Positions 1-9,330 are shown, numbered from the stretch's first letter. The stretch: DNA of 64,000 nt from Thalassoglobus sp. JC818 (GCF_040717535.1 NZ_JBFEFI010000005.1:248001-312000); one strand, 5' to 3'. The notes: generated from the letters alone by a model not told the origin. Translations and numbers: made by a program.

Positions 1-5
1 CGGGC

Positions 6-311
6 TCACGCGGGTGTCTCTTCTTCTTCTCGATCAAATGACGGAGGTGAGAACTTCGGAGCTGTCACTTCCTGTTCGTGATCAGTCACTTCTGGACGAG
101 GTGTTTTGGAAGGTGAGCTGGAGTGTGAACTCGATCGAACTTCGTCTTCGATCCCGCTGATTCCCTTCTTGAACTCAACGATTCCTTTTCCGAGGCTGCG
201 GGCTACTTCCGGCAGGCGTTTTCCAAATAGCAGCAGTGCAATAATCCCGACAATCATCATTTCCGGGACACCGACTCCACCAGGCAGGAATGCCAATAGA
301 CCAGCAAACAT
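6..311 (-). CDS. tatA: Twin-arginine translocase TatA/TatE family subunit
   Basis: Pore/oligomer-forming subunit of the Tat system, which moves folded proteins across the inner membrane. The protein (101 aa from the chosen start) has the family layout: short N-terminal membrane segment (about residues 6-24, GVPEMMIVGIIALLLFG), a hinge at FGKRLPE, an amphipathic helix (VARSLGKGIVEFKKGI) and a polar, Ser/Pro/Glu-rich tail. The ATG at 309-311 is preceded by GAGG six bases upstream, so I prefer it to an upstream in-frame ATG at 353, which would add 14 residues. A second, much shorter TatA-like gene lies 350 bases upstream on the same strand. Several Tat-type signal peptides occur elsewhere in the window (isomerase at 9410, DUF1501 protein at 19165). 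TatA cannot be separated from TatB with certainty by eye, but the FGKRLPE hinge favours TatA. Confidence 0.85.
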   Translation of the reverse strand: MFAGLLAFLPGGVGVPEMMIVGIIALLLFGKRLPEVARSLGKGIVEFKKGISGIEDEVRSSSHSSSPSKTPRPEVTDHEQEVTAPKFSPPSFDREEEETPA

Positions 312-665
312 AATGGACCTCACGTAATCTCTAAAAGACGTTTCTAAAAACAATTAATGCTGACAACTGAGTGCATGTCAACCGACGCACCTCAGGATTT
401 TCCGCAGTCGCTGCTTGAGTCGGAAGTTCTTATGGAATGGACGCAATGGGAGGATTTTTTTCGTAGGGAACTAAGACTCATGAGTCGAACACGCAACGCT
501 TTGTGCCATCGACCCTGTCCTGCTCAACGTCCATTCGATTGCAATGCCTAAAGCCTCAGACTCAAAAAGGATCAGTTGCACTCGCCGAGCGATTCAACCG
601 AGAATCAAGTCACTCGAAGGACAGTCAAATGCCTCCGCGAATGATCCGTTCGACAGACGTGGCAA
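312..665. other. Intergenic gap between two tatA-like genes
   Basis: About 350 bases with no convincing gene. Short open frames here have no recognisable protein features. I see no clear inverted repeat or RNA element; it presumably carries the promoter of the downstream tatA. Confidence 0.5.
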
Positions 666-818
666 TCACTTCACCGAGCACTCTTCGTCCTGAATTCCCT
701 GACGAAATGATCGAAAACTTTGCCCAACCGATTTCATGGTTGAAGGAAGGCGATGACCGAATAACAGCAGGCCAACGAATAAGAAAAGAACCAGTTCTGC
801 AGTTCCAAATCCGAACAT
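666..818 (-). CDS. tatA: Very short TatA-like translocase subunit
   Basis: A 50-residue protein from the ATG at 816-818: MFGFGTAELVLFLFVGLLLFG, then HRLPSTMKSVGQSFRSFRQGI, then a stub. This is the TatA plan (one short membrane segment, Phe-Gly hinge with the LP dipeptide, amphipathic helix) with almost no C-terminal tail. A GGAG motif lies about 10 bases upstream of this ATG. The open frame continues upstream to 959 with an extra 47 residues that look non-coding and lack hydrophobic or family features, so the short form is preferred. Length is close to the minimum that still holds TM plus amphipathic helix; whether it works alone or only mixed with the longer TatA is unknown. Confidence 0.7.
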   Translation of the reverse strand: MFGFGTAELVLFLFVGLLLFGHRLPSTMKSVGQSFRSFRQGIQDEECSVK

Positions 819-1195
819 TCTTCGAGTACTCCATCTGAACGCAACTCTAGAAACATCCCTCCGCGAGAGCGGCGAATCGACTGCCACCCGCAATAAATTG
901 GGACGATAATGATGGATACTCAAGTTGTTCACGGAATGAACCGCGGACGATGAGAGCACTCAGATAATACCGTTTCTATCGATGAAGTCAATTATTTTCC
1001 ATATCTGCCAACTTCATCAGCCTGAGCTCTGAACAACTCGACTGATTGACCGGATTCTTTCCATCGATTGAGATTTCAGCTGCCCAACATCGCCCGTCGC
1101 TGACAAAGTCAGTAATCTGCACAAAGAAGAGAATCAATGAGCGTCGATGAAGACTCACAGCATCCACTTTCTCCGTGTCTTCGTGACTGATTGGA
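819..1195. other. Intergenic gap
   Basis: About 380 bases between the divergent short tatA and the mdh unit. No gene, RNA or clear hairpin was seen. It must hold the promoters for both directions. Confidence 0.45.
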
Positions 1196-1414
1196 GTGCC
1201 TCTACACGCCGAAACCTTCGGTGTTCACGACCTCGTCTCGTACGTCGAGACGATCAGAGGTTTTCAGTCGATGCCCGGCAGCCTGAACGACGCATTTGGC
1301 CAGATCCGAGTGATCAACAACGTCGTCGGAGTTCTGCTGAAATCAAGACGTCGAGTTGTGCGGATTTTTGACAAGAACCTGGATGGTACGGTTCGTCTCG
1401 AAACTGAATTGTGA
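1196..1414 (+). CDS. Possible small protein upstream of mdh
   Basis: A 72-residue open frame starting at GTG (1196) and ending at 1414, just before the mdh start. Codon third positions resemble neighbouring genes, and the sequence reads like protein (an acidic and hydrophobic front half, then LLKSRRRVVRIFDKNLDG), but I recognise no family. The stop lies within the ribosome-binding region of mdh, so the two could be translationally coupled. There is only a weak TTGGA in front of the GTG. It may equally be a chance frame. Confidence 0.3.
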   Translation: MPLHAETFGVHDLVSYVETIRGFQSMPGSLNDAFGQIRVINNVVGVLLKSRRRVVRIFDKNLDGTVRLETEL

Positions 1415-1428
1415 AGAGGATTGTGTCG

Positions 1429-2358
1429 ATGAAAGTCTCCATTGTCGGTGGCGGTGGTTTGGTCGGGTCCTGTGCAGCTTTTGCTCTCCAGTTTGGAGGG
1501 ATCGCAAGCGAGATCGCTCTCGTCGATGTCAACGAAGATCTCGTCGGCGGACAGGTTCTCGATCTGCTGCATGGAGCGTCGTTGACCTCAGATCAGAGAA
1601 TCGTCGGAGGAACTGCTGAGCAGTCCGCCGATGCCGACGTCATCTGCATTACTGCCGGATTGCGAAGAAAGCCGGAAGAGAGCCGTCTCGACCTCATCAA
1701 TCGTAATGTCGCCCTGTTCAAGAACATCCTCGCCGACTTAAAGCGTGTTGGATACAAAAAAGACGCCATCATCTTCGTCGTCTCCAATCCTGTTGACGTT
1801 CTGACCTATCTGGCAGTCAAGGAACTGGGCCTTCCTCCGCAACAAGTGATCGGCCTCGGAACTGTTCTCGACACAACACGACTTCGCAGCATGCTCGCTC
1901 AACAGATCAGCGTTCCGCCAAGTCAGGTGCAGGTCACCATCTTCGGTGAACACGGCGACAGCATGGTTCCCATCTGGTCCAACGCACAAATCGCAGGTTT
2001 GCCACTTGAGAAGTTTCCCGGTGTCACTTCCGGTTTGATCGCTGAAGTTGAAAAGAAAACCCGCGGATCGGGAGCGGAAGTGATCAAGAAGAAAGGCGGA
2101 GCAGGATTCGCCGTGGGTGTTTCGATCGCTGACGTCATTCACTCGATCGCGCTGGATCAACAGCGAATCATGCCAGTCTCGTCGCTTCAGAACGGAGCAT
2201 ACGGACTGCACGACGTCTGCATCAGTGTTCCGACAGTCGTCGGCCGATCGGGAGCTGTCTCTCACCTCGAAATCGAGCTTTGGCCGAAAGAGCTGAGTGG
2301 ACTGCAACGCTCTGGCCAAGTGCTTCGAGAAACGATCGACAAAGTGCTCGGCGGATAA
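1429..2358 (+). CDS. mdh: Malate dehydrogenase (LDH/MDH superfamily)
   Basis: NAD-dependent oxidation of malate to oxaloacetate in the TCA cycle. The 309-aa protein opens with a Rossmann glycine loop (MKVSIVGGGGLVGS), followed by the acidic NAD-ribose residue in ALVDVNE. The substrate loop reads AGLRRKPEESR; the Arg at the discriminating position (102 in LDH numbering, Gln in lactate dehydrogenases) points to malate. The catalytic His is in GEHGDSMVP and the Asp/Arg pair in VLDTTRLR. The ATG at 1429 follows AAGAGG by nine bases and is preferred over a GTG at 1411. The KPEESR part is slightly LDH-like, so a broader 2-hydroxyacid range is possible. The convergent gene downstream is unrelated. 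Confidence 0.88.
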   Translation: MKVSIVGGGGLVGSCAAFALQFGGIASEIALVDVNEDLVGGQVLDLLHGASLTSDQRIVGGTAEQSADADVICITAGLRRKPEESRLDLINRNVALFKNILADLKRVGYKKDAIIFVVSNPVDVLTYLAVKELGLPPQQVIGLGTVLDTTRLRSMLAQQISVPPSQVQVTIFGEHGDSMVPIWSNAQIAGLPLEKFPGVTSGLIAEVEKKTRGSGAEVIKKKGGAGFAVGVSIADVIHSIALDQQRIMPVSSLQNGAYGLHDVCISVPTVVGRSGAVSHLEIELWPKELSGLQRSGQVLRETIDKVLGG

Positions 2359-2521
2359 TCAAGAATTTCCAGTCTGACAGCACTCACCTGCAGGCTCTTC
2401 TGTTGTTGATAATTGTGTTTACTCGTGCGATTCGCTGTGCTTCGGAGATATCGATTCCCGAGCACATTTTCAGCGTAAGCTGCGCGATTTCGCACGAGTG
2501 AACAGGCTTCGGCAACTCGAT

Positions 2522-3919
2522 CTACTTTTGACCCGGAGCGGACAGGCTCACTTCCGAACCCGGCGGAGTCTGGAGGAGCGAGCGAACAGATCGTTCCAAC
2601 TGATTGAGATTTGTACGAGTCGTCACAACGACACCATTCGAATCGAGCAGCCAGTAAGATGGAATCTGTGTCACGCCGTAATAGTGTGCAACGGGATTGT
2701 TCGTTCCCCGCTTGTTTCGGTCGGAGAAGAACACATTTCGCCAGTCGAGATTCGTAAACTCGACAAATCTTCGGGCTGAGAGATCTTCGCGGTCCATGTT
2801 GACTCCCACGACCTGAAATCGGCCATCGAGTCGCTGCTGTGCGGAGTCAATCAGCGGGATGTCTTTCTGAAACTCTTCTGAGTTCGAAGCCCAAAACACC
2901 ACCAGCACAGGTGCTCCCTGGAATTCTTGAATATTCAGGTGCTGGCCATCCAGCGTCGAGCCTCCGAATTCTTCCAGCTTCTGACCTTGCAGCCTGAGCC
3001 TTCGCATCATGCCAGCCACTTGCGAGGCGTAGGGCGTTTCGGCGAATTCAACTTCGATGACTGACAGGCAGGAGAGCGCCAAGGCCTGCAGGCCGTTGTG
3101 ATCGCACAAACGTCCTGCGGACATGAGATGAATTGCTCCGCGATTTGATTCTTGTGGAAACCTCGCTGCGAACAGCTTCGCCTGCTGTGCATAGGCGATG
3201 ATCCACTGTTCGTCGTCGATTGCGTTCTGCTGAGCTTGTGTCTGCGTGTACTGAAGAACTCTTGATGCAGTTTCAATTGCCGCAAAAGACTTCGGATCGT
3301 ACTGGAAGAACGTTTCCGCATCGGACTTGAGGAGTTCAGCTTGCTCAAGATCACCTGCGATTGCCAGATGGAGACGTGCATCAGAGAGCGCATCGACCGC
3401 ACTATTGAGGACTTTAATCTGCTCTGGGTCGCGATGAGTTTCTACGATCACAGGCTGAGCCAGCGCAACAACCTCACGTGCCCGACGTTCCCGTTCAACA
3501 ACAACCTGTTCGGGAGTCAGAATGACAACCTTCTCGTCTTCGCTTTGAGTTGTCCCGGGCTGAACGACTCGGTCCAGCGGAGCGGAACGCAGTTGCGAAA
3601 TTCGCTTCAGTCGATCGAGCGGAGTCGCCAGTGGTTTTTTCGGGTTCTGCTCAGACGTTTCACCGTCTGATCCGTTGGTCGCTTGAGATTCCTCAGCCTG
3701 AGCAACTTCATTCGACGTGATCGCAGGCGATGATGCAATTTGCGAACTCGATGACTCGCTCAAAGCCACATCGCTGTTAGCCACATTTTGTGACTCAATT
3801 TGAGCTGGAGAAGAGGTCTCACTCGATTCCTGAGTGATCTGCTGCGGTGTTGTTTCGGAACAACCACAGAAGGCAATAACCAGTCCAAGAGAAATCCAGA
3901 CGGGATGCTTACAATTCAT
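2522..3919 (-). CDS. Lipoprotein with C-terminal thioredoxin-like domain lacking CxxC
   Basis: A 465-aa exported protein. Residues 1-19 are a lipoprotein signal (MNCKHPVWISLGLVIAFCGC, lipobox AFCGC), followed by about 110 Ser/Gln/Glu-rich residues of low complexity, then an alpha-helical middle that looks TPR-like (about 145-310), and a TlpA/AhpC-TSA-type thioredoxin fold at the end (about 320-450). In that fold the usual WCxxC is WASNSEE, so neither redox cysteine is present, while the cis-Pro region (VTQIPSYWLLD) is kept. It therefore probably binds or structures something rather than acting as a disulfide reductase. The gene stands alone on the minus strand, convergent with mdh and divergent from the small lipoyl-like gene. 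Confidence 0.8.
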   Translation of the reverse strand: MNCKHPVWISLGLVIAFCGCSETTPQQITQESSETSSPAQIESQNVANSDVALSESSSSQIASSPAITSNEVAQAEESQATNGSDGETSEQNPKKPLATPLDRLKRISQLRSAPLDRVVQPGTTQSEDEKVVILTPEQVVVERERRAREVVALAQPVIVETHRDPEQIKVLNSAVDALSDARLHLAIAGDLEQAELLKSDAETFFQYDPKSFAAIETASRVLQYTQTQAQQNAIDDEQWIIAYAQQAKLFAARFPQESNRGAIHLMSAGRLCDHNGLQALALSCLSVIEVEFAETPYASQVAGMMRRLRLQGQKLEEFGGSTLDGQHLNIQEFQGAPVLVVFWASNSEEFQKDIPLIDSAQQRLDGRFQVVGVNMDREDLSARRFVEFTNLDWRNVFFSDRNKRGTNNPVAHYYGVTQIPSYWLLDSNGVVVTTRTNLNQLERSVRSLLQTPPGSEVSLSAPGQK

Positions 3920-4008
3920 TGTTTTGCAATCCTTTGCGATTCACAGTGAAGCAAGTTCCAATGTCGTGACTTGCCGCATCAGCAGAATTTGCCGAACTTT
4001 TACATCAA

Positions 4009-4290
4009 ATGACACATTCTCGACAAGATCCAATTCCAAATGAGACAAAATCTGTCCGCATCCCAGATCTCGGGACGGGGGACAAACCGATCGAGCTCGT
4101 CCATTGGCTGGTCGACGAACGAGCGCAAGTCATTTCAGGAGAACGCGTTGCGGAACTCCTCGCAGACTCGGTCCTGTTCTATCTCGAAGTGGAGCAGGAT
4201 GGCGAATTGAGCGAATTTCGAGTCGGAGCTGGAACCCGGGTCAAGATCGGACAAGAGGTTGCAGTCATCACCGTCGCTGAAGATGCCTGA
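4009..4290 (+). CDS. Free-standing biotinyl/lipoyl-like domain without the acceptor lysine
   Basis: A 93-aa protein consisting almost entirely of a lipoyl/biotinyl-attachment fold: IPDLGTG at the start, a GERVAELL strand, and the closing GAGTRVKIGQEVAVITV, exactly as in E2 lipoyl domains. At the hairpin tip, where lipoyl domains carry DKA with the modified Lys, this protein has ADSVLFYLEV, with Ser in place of Lys. It therefore cannot be lipoylated or biotinylated in the normal way. It sits divergent to the thioredoxin-fold lipoprotein and convergent to the beta-propeller gene, with no dehydrogenase-complex genes around it. Its role is unknown; it may be a structural or protein-binding relic. 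Confidence 0.7.
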   Translation: MTHSRQDPIPNETKSVRIPDLGTGDKPIELVHWLVDERAQVISGERVAELLADSVLFYLEVEQDGELSEFRVGAGTRVKIGQEVAVITVAEDA

Positions 4291-4336
4291 CGTTCCAGTC
4301 AAACTCCACTTGCAGAAGCAACTGACTCAGAAACGT

Positions 4337-5599
4337 CTATTTGCTGGAAGGACTGCCAAAGCAGAGAATTTTCCCATTCGAGCTGTCAGTTCCGATGACC
4401 AGATAGCCAGCCGAAATAGCCGGCGATCCCGAGATCGACTGCTTCGCTGGATACTTCCAGACTTCTTTACCATCGCTCAAACTCACGCCATAGACGTTTC
4501 GGTCCGCTGAACCGAAGTAGATGTTGTTACCTGCGATCACAGGAGAGGAGTCAACGCGTCCGCGAGTCGCAAACGACCACTTCAGCTCCCCAGTCTTGCG
4601 GTCAATGCAATGGACATGTTTATCCCGGCTGCCAATGAGCACCAGTTCATCGGTGATCGCTGGGGAAGAGTGCATTTGCTGTTCGCGTCCGGGAATCGAG
4701 AACGTCCAGCCTTCCACGCCGTCCACGATTGGAAGTGCGTGAACGCTTCCGCCATCTGTGCCGAAGTAAAGAATGTCATCTTTCGCAGCAGCAGAGGCGA
4801 TCAGGAGAGCATCCAACGGCACTTCAGAAACGCTCATCCCCTGCTCAATATCGAAGACTCGAAGAACAGGTTGATCACAACCGGTTGTGAATGTCTTCCC
4901 ATCATGAATCGTGGGAGTTGCGTTCACAGGTCCTTGTGCTTCAGCTGTCCAGACCTTTTCTCCCGTATCCGCATTCAGGCAATAGAGCAGCCCATCATGT
5001 GAGCCGAAAATGACATTGTCGCCGACGACTTGAGCTCCGCCGACGATTTCCGCTTCTGTTTCCAACGTCCATTTTCTGGCTCCTGTTTTCCGATCGACCG
5101 CGTGAAAGGTGCCGAAATCATCCCCGCCAAAAACCGTTGTCGCGTTCAGCGTCAATGCCGCGTTAAAACCTGGTGGAATGTCATTGTCGGCAACTTCATC
5201 CACAGAGCGATAGGTCCAGACGAGTTCACCGGAACTGAGTTCAAAGCAATGAATGTCGCCGCTGAGAGTTCCGACATACGTTCGACCGTCAGCAATGACC
5301 GGGGTCGATGCAGTTCCGTCGGGCGTGGTGTATTCCCACTTCAGTTCCAATTCATCCGAGAGAGGACCATCGGCGATCCCAAGATTCTGATGTCCGTTTC
5401 GGAATGATGTCCAGCCTTGTGTGACACTGGCCGTCTCATCATCCGCATTTAACTGGGCGACGAGGCCGCATCCAAACCAGACGGCGACAATGATCGCAAC
5501 AGCAATCGACACACGAATCGCCGCGTGCTTTTCTATTTCCTGACAGGCACTGAAAGTCCTGACGGATATTGAACTCAGTCTGTTGGATGAAGTGCGCAT
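4337..5599 (-). CDS. Membrane-anchored PQQ-like beta-propeller protein
   Basis: A 420-aa protein with one N-terminal membrane segment (about residues 28-50, VSIAVAIIVAVWFGCGLVAQL) and an outer domain made of repeated PQQ/pyrrolo-quinoline blades. The blade signature recurs at least six times (GELVWTYRS, GARKWTLET, GEKVWTAEA, GVEGWTFSI, GELKWSFAT, GKEVWKYPA), each preceded by a YxG or FGS strand. It is like BamB and other planctomycete outer propellers; such proteins usually bind partners, and nothing here shows a PQQ enzyme. The start at 5599 is supported by AAGGAA eight bases upstream; the frame is open to 5659. It overlaps the end of the alcohol dehydrogenase gene by 25 bases, so the two are probably co-transcribed. 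Confidence 0.82.
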   Translation of the reverse strand: MRTSSNRLSSISVRTFSACQEIEKHAAIRVSIAVAIIVAVWFGCGLVAQLNADDETASVTQGWTSFRNGHQNLGIADGPLSDELELKWEYTTPDGTASTPVIADGRTYVGTLSGDIHCFELSSGELVWTYRSVDEVADNDIPPGFNAALTLNATTVFGGDDFGTFHAVDRKTGARKWTLETEAEIVGGAQVVGDNVIFGSHDGLLYCLNADTGEKVWTAEAQGPVNATPTIHDGKTFTTGCDQPVLRVFDIEQGMSVSEVPLDALLIASAAAKDDILYFGTDGGSVHALPIVDGVEGWTFSIPGREQQMHSSPAITDELVLIGSRDKHVHCIDRKTGELKWSFATRGRVDSSPVIAGNNIYFGSADRNVYGVSLSDGKEVWKYPAKQSISGSPAISAGYLVIGTDSSNGKILCFGSPSSK

Positions 5600-6744
5600 T
5601 GGTAGAGTTCCTTCAACGATTGAGCATTCACAGCACGAGGATTGTTCTTTCCCGTCCATTGTTCGGCCGCTTCTTCGGACATTGTTTCGAAGAGGGCAGG
5701 ATCAACATCGCATTCAGCCAAAGTCGTCGGCTGGCCAGTCTGGCGAACCGTATCCGTGAGAAAGGCTGCGAGTTGTGAACTGGCTTCGGGATCATCATCC
5801 GCACACAACTTGGCGTCGGCGGCCAGAATTCCGTAAAGACGTGCAATTTCATCGAGTTCAGAATTGAACCGAACAACATGTGGCAACAGGATTCCTATCG
5901 CAATCCCGTGCGTCAGACCAAAATGAGCCGAAAGTGGATTCGCCAGGGCATGCGTTGCTCCCAGCATGGAATTCTCGATCGCTGCTCCCGCCAGATGGGC
6001 TCCGAGCAACATCGATCCTCGCGAATCGAGATCTTCAGGCGCCTTCATCGACTTCAGAAGAGCACCGGACAAAAGCTGCCATGCACTTCGACTGAATTGT
6101 TGTGAGAAGGGATTCCTCTTCACAGTGACGAAACTCTCGACAGCGTGACTGATGGCATCGACACCCGTCGCTGCGGTGACACTCGTCGGCATCGTGACTG
6201 TCAGTTCCGGATCGAGAATGGCAATTTTCGCGGCGGCTTTCTTGTCTCCGCAGGCCATCTTCATGTGCGTCACCGGATCGGCAATCACCGCAAACGATTG
6301 AGCTTCGCTGCCAGTTCCGGACGTCGTCGGCACAGCAATCAACGGCAGCATGTCTTGCTTGGCTTTGCCGACTCCCTTGTAGTCCGCCATTTCTCCTCCG
6401 TTGGTGAGGAGAAAATTAATGCCTTTCGCACAGTCCATGCTGCTTCCACCCCCAAGGCCGACAATGAAGTCGACCTCAGCACTTCGCGCAAACTCGACAC
6501 CGGCCGCGATATCAAGAGTCGTGGGATTGCAGTGGACATCGTCGAAGACGAAAACAGAAAGGCCACAAAGTTTCAGTGATTCGACAGCCCGCAATTCGTG
6601 CCCAGCTTCCTTGATCCCCTGATCGGAGACGAGCAAAACCCGTCGCCCACCCAAATCGCGGACGGACGGGCCGAGCTGATTGAGTGTTCCCGGACCATAC
6701 ACGACCCGCGTTCGAGGGTCGAATTCAAACTCTGGGATCATCAT
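5575..6744 (-). CDS. Iron-containing alcohol dehydrogenase
   Basis: Group III NAD(P)-dependent alcohol dehydrogenase, 389 aa. The N-terminal domain holds the nucleotide-binding GGGSSMDCAKG and the AVPTTSGTGSEA motif. The C-terminal helical domain supplies the metal ligands: Asp and His in GVDAISHAVES, and the two His in ATHALANPLSAHFGLTHG. All four positions are intact, so the enzyme should be active on a small alcohol or aldehyde; the substrate cannot be read from sequence. It is the first gene of a two-gene unit with the beta-propeller protein, whose start overlaps its end. Confidence 0.88.
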   Translation of the reverse strand: MMIPEFEFDPRTRVVYGPGTLNQLGPSVRDLGGRRVLLVSDQGIKEAGHELRAVESLKLCGLSVFVFDDVHCNPTTLDIAAGVEFARSAEVDFIVGLGGGSSMDCAKGINFLLTNGGEMADYKGVGKAKQDMLPLIAVPTTSGTGSEAQSFAVIADPVTHMKMACGDKKAAAKIAILDPELTVTMPTSVTAATGVDAISHAVESFVTVKRNPFSQQFSRSAWQLLSGALLKSMKAPEDLDSRGSMLLGAHLAGAAIENSMLGATHALANPLSAHFGLTHGIAIGILLPHVVRFNSELDEIARLYGILAADAKLCADDDPEASSQLAAFLTDTVRQTGQPTTLAECDVDPALFETMSEEAAEQWTGKNNPRAVNAQSLKELYQCALHPTD

Positions 6745-6981
6745 ATGACTGTATGCAGGAGGGAGTGGGGAATGAGCCGCGCAGGAAATCTCGTCGTTCC
6801 TATCCTATCGGTCCCGTCCCGCGACGGAAAGTCGAGAGTTGGAGTTTCTGACCGCGGATACGCCTGACGATTCCGCCCGATCGACCAACATTCTCCCAGC
6901 ACGACAGATTCCAATCGCTGCCGATTTCATGATCTCGTAGCCGTCCACTTTCATAGACAAGCTGTCAGAAATGACGCGAAG

Positions 6982-8913
6982 TCAGGAGCCAAGCCGACCA
7001 AATTGCCGATCGAGTTCTTCACGCGTCAGCTTCAGAGCAGTCGGTCGACCATGCGGGCAGTGATGGTGGTCATCGCAAAGATGCCGCTGCGCGAGAAGTG
7101 ATTCAATTTCTTCAAGCGAGAGTCGTTGGCCAGCCTTAATCGCTGCCTTGCACGACATCATATGCAAGAGTGAGTCGATCATGTCCCGCCGCTCAACTCT
7201 TCGACCCTGTGATTCAATCTGATCTGCGAGATCTCTCAAAAGCGACTGAGGATCAGCCCGCGACATCAACGTCGGATAGCCGGTGAGAGCAATCGTGCTT
7301 CCGCCAAACCCTTCGATGATGAGACCCAGTTCTGCCAGAACCTCCTGCTGATCAAGCAGTGTCTGTGATTCTCGGCTCGACAGCTCCACCATGACCGGCA
7401 TGAGCATCTTCTGCACTTCGACTTTTCCGGAAAGCACGCGGCGACGCAGCTGTTCATACATGATTCGTTCGTGAAGTGCGTGCTGATCGATCACGGTCAA
7501 TCCTTCACGCGTTTCTACGACCAGATAGCAATCGTGTACCTGCATGGCCCGGACATCATCGGCAATCGGTGATGATTCTTCGTTGGAATCGCCATCTGTA
7601 GAAGCCTGACCAGTTGAGGCCTGTTCAGAGTCGTTTCCAACTTCCGGTGAATGCCCCTCGAGTGGCAAACTCGAGTTCGAAGCGAACGTCTCATCGGACC
7701 GCTGTGAATCTTGTTCTCCGAGCTTCTGCTGCGGGGGAGCATTCAGGCTGTCGGCAGAAAACAAAACTTTTCCGGGTGGAGGTTGCAATTCTTTCTGCAC
7801 CCAGCTGTTCAGTTCGTTTTTCAACTCTTCTGCAGGAATCGGGCCAGTCGCAGACTGAGCATTTGAGGATCGATTCGGCAGATCGAGCCGCGAGTCCAAA
7901 TCCATCGAGAGGAACTGGTTTCGCAATGTCGACAACAGCAGCCGATACAGGATTTGACTGTTTTGGAACCGAACTTCCGACTTGGTCGGATGGACATTCA
8001 CATCGACCTGATTCGGATCGACTTCCAGAAACAGAAATGAAATCGGATGCCGACCAACCATGACCAAACCGCGATAAGCTTCGCTCAACGCGTGCTGCAG
8101 AGATCGATCCTGAATCCAGCGACCATTCAAAAACAGATACTGTCCCTTGCGGGTCGCTTTGCTTTGTGACGGATGAGCCACGTATCCGCGAATGTGTGCT
8201 CCCTGATGTTCTGACTCGACCCAGATCAACTGCTCTGTGAGCTTAGAGCCATAGAACAGTTCGAGCCTTTCAATAAGTCGATGCGTGGCGGGAAGCTCGT
8301 AAACGATCTTGTCGTTGTGACGAAGCACCAGATGCAAGTTGGGATTAGCCAAAGCAATCCGCGTGAACTGTTCAGAGATGTGGCCGAACTCGGTTGCAGG
8401 AGTCTTCAGGAATTTGCGTCGGACAGGCGTGTTGAAGAAGAGCTGTCGAACTTCAATGCGCGTCCCTTCGGGACATCCACAAACGTGCGGTTCTTTCAGC
8501 AGACCGCCATGGACGTTGAGCTCCATTCCAATATCCGCTCCCCGTCGGCGGCTGCGGATCTGAAATTGAGAGACTTCAGCAATGGAAGCCAGAGCTTCTC
8601 CGCGAAATCCCATCGTCTGAACGCGAAACAAGTCATCGGCATCGATGATCTTGCTGGTGGCGTGACTGGCCACGGAGAGTTCGAAGTCGTCGGGGTGAAT
8701 CCCTTCCCCGTCGTCTACAATTCGGATGCAATCGACTCCGCCGTTTTCAATCTCAACTTCAATGCGGTTCGAGAGCGCATCGACAGAATTCTCCAGCAAC
8801 TCTTTAACGACACTCGCTGGGCGCTCGATCACCTCTCCCGCAGCAATTTTATTGATGACGCTGGGAGTGAGTTGACGAATCCGTGTTTCGACATCCGTGT
8901 GAGTGGGGGACAT
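6982..8913 (-). CDS. mutL: DNA mismatch repair protein MutL with endonuclease site
   Basis: Links MutS mismatch recognition to strand removal. The 643-aa protein has an N-terminal GHKL ATPase ([24 protein letters not shown]), a transducer domain ending in the [14 protein letters not shown] region, an acidic Ser/Gln-rich linker (about residues 340-450) and a C-terminal dimerisation/endonuclease domain. The nuclease motif [12 protein letters not shown] (residues 476-487) matches DQHAx2Ex4E, and the zinc-site companions MSCKAAIK and CPHGRP (near the C-terminus) are also present. This is therefore an incising MutL, as expected in an organism without the MutH/Dam system, not an E. coli-type MutL. 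An unknown gene lies 36 bases upstream on the same strand. Confidence 0.95.
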   Translation of the reverse strand: MSPTHTDVETRIRQLTPSVINKIAAGEVIERPASVVKELLENSVDALSNRIEVEIENGGVDCIRIVDDGEGIHPDDFELSVASHATSKIIDADDLFRVQTMGFRGEALASIAEVSQFQIRSRRRGADIGMELNVHGGLLKEPHVCGCPEGTRIEVRQLFFNTPVRRKFLKTPATEFGHISEQFTRIALANPNLHLVLRHNDKIVYELPATHRLIERLELFYGSKLTEQLIWVESEHQGAHIRGYVAHPSQSKATRKGQYLFLNGRWIQDRSLQHALSEAYRGLVMVGRHPISFLFLEVDPNQVDVNVHPTKSEVRFQNSQILYRLLLSTLRNQFLSMDLDSRLDLPNRSSNAQSATGPIPAEELKNELNSWVQKELQPPPGKVLFSADSLNAPPQQKLGEQDSQRSDETFASNSSLPLEGHSPEVGNDSEQASTGQASTDGDSNEESSPIADDVRAMQVHDCYLVVETREGLTVIDQHALHERIMYEQLRRRVLSGKVEVQKMLMPVMVELSSRESQTLLDQQEVLAELGLIIEGFGGSTIALTGYPTLMSRADPQSLLRDLADQIESQGRRVERRDMIDSLLHMMSCKAAIKAGQRLSLEEIESLLAQRHLCDDHHHCPHGRPTALKLTREELDRQFGRLGS

Positions 8914-8949
8914 TCCTGGAATCAGATCAGAAAGGTGAAGTGACTGGGA

Positions 8950-9330
8950 TCACCGAGAATTGATTTCAACGTCAAATGCTTCGTAAATCACCGGTTCAGC
9001 CACCGTGTGGACAAATCGCCCCGACCGAAACGACTGCAGTAGATCACTGAAGACTTTGTGGACGAGTGGCTGAGATCGAATCACCGAGCAATTTTCTGAG
9101 ACTTCGATCGCTCCACAATTGGTTTTACGACGAGAGAATTGGATGAGCCCCAAGTCGTGCGCGTTGAATGGTTGCTCGAAATTCTCGTTGAATTCAAAAC
9201 GAAATGCGGACCAACTTGCGGAGAAGTAATCATACTCGAATTGGCCGGGAATTGTCACATCTCGACGAGTTTTTCCCGTCACGCATTCGGTCGCGTGCTG
9301 CGCAGATTGCAGAGAATCTTCTTCCCCCAA
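8950..9330 (-). CDS. Unknown protein upstream of mutL
   Basis: An open frame of up to 126 residues with protein-like composition, especially in its second half (aromatic-rich, e.g. FEYDYFSASWSAFRFEFNENF, then SDLLQSFRSGRFVHTVAEPVIYEAFDVEI). The family is not recognised. The only start that uses the whole frame is a TTG at 9328-9330; GTG codons at residues 17 and 25 are alternatives and none has a clear ribosome-binding site. It ends 36 bases before mutL, in the same direction, so it would share that transcript. Function cannot be proposed. Confidence 0.5.
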   Translation of the reverse strand: MGEEDSLQSAQHATECVTGKTRRDVTIPGQFEYDYFSASWSAFRFEFNENFEQPFNAHDLGLIQFSRRKTNCGAIEVSENCSVIRSQPLVHKVFSDLLQSFRSGRFVHTVAEPVIYEAFDVEINSR

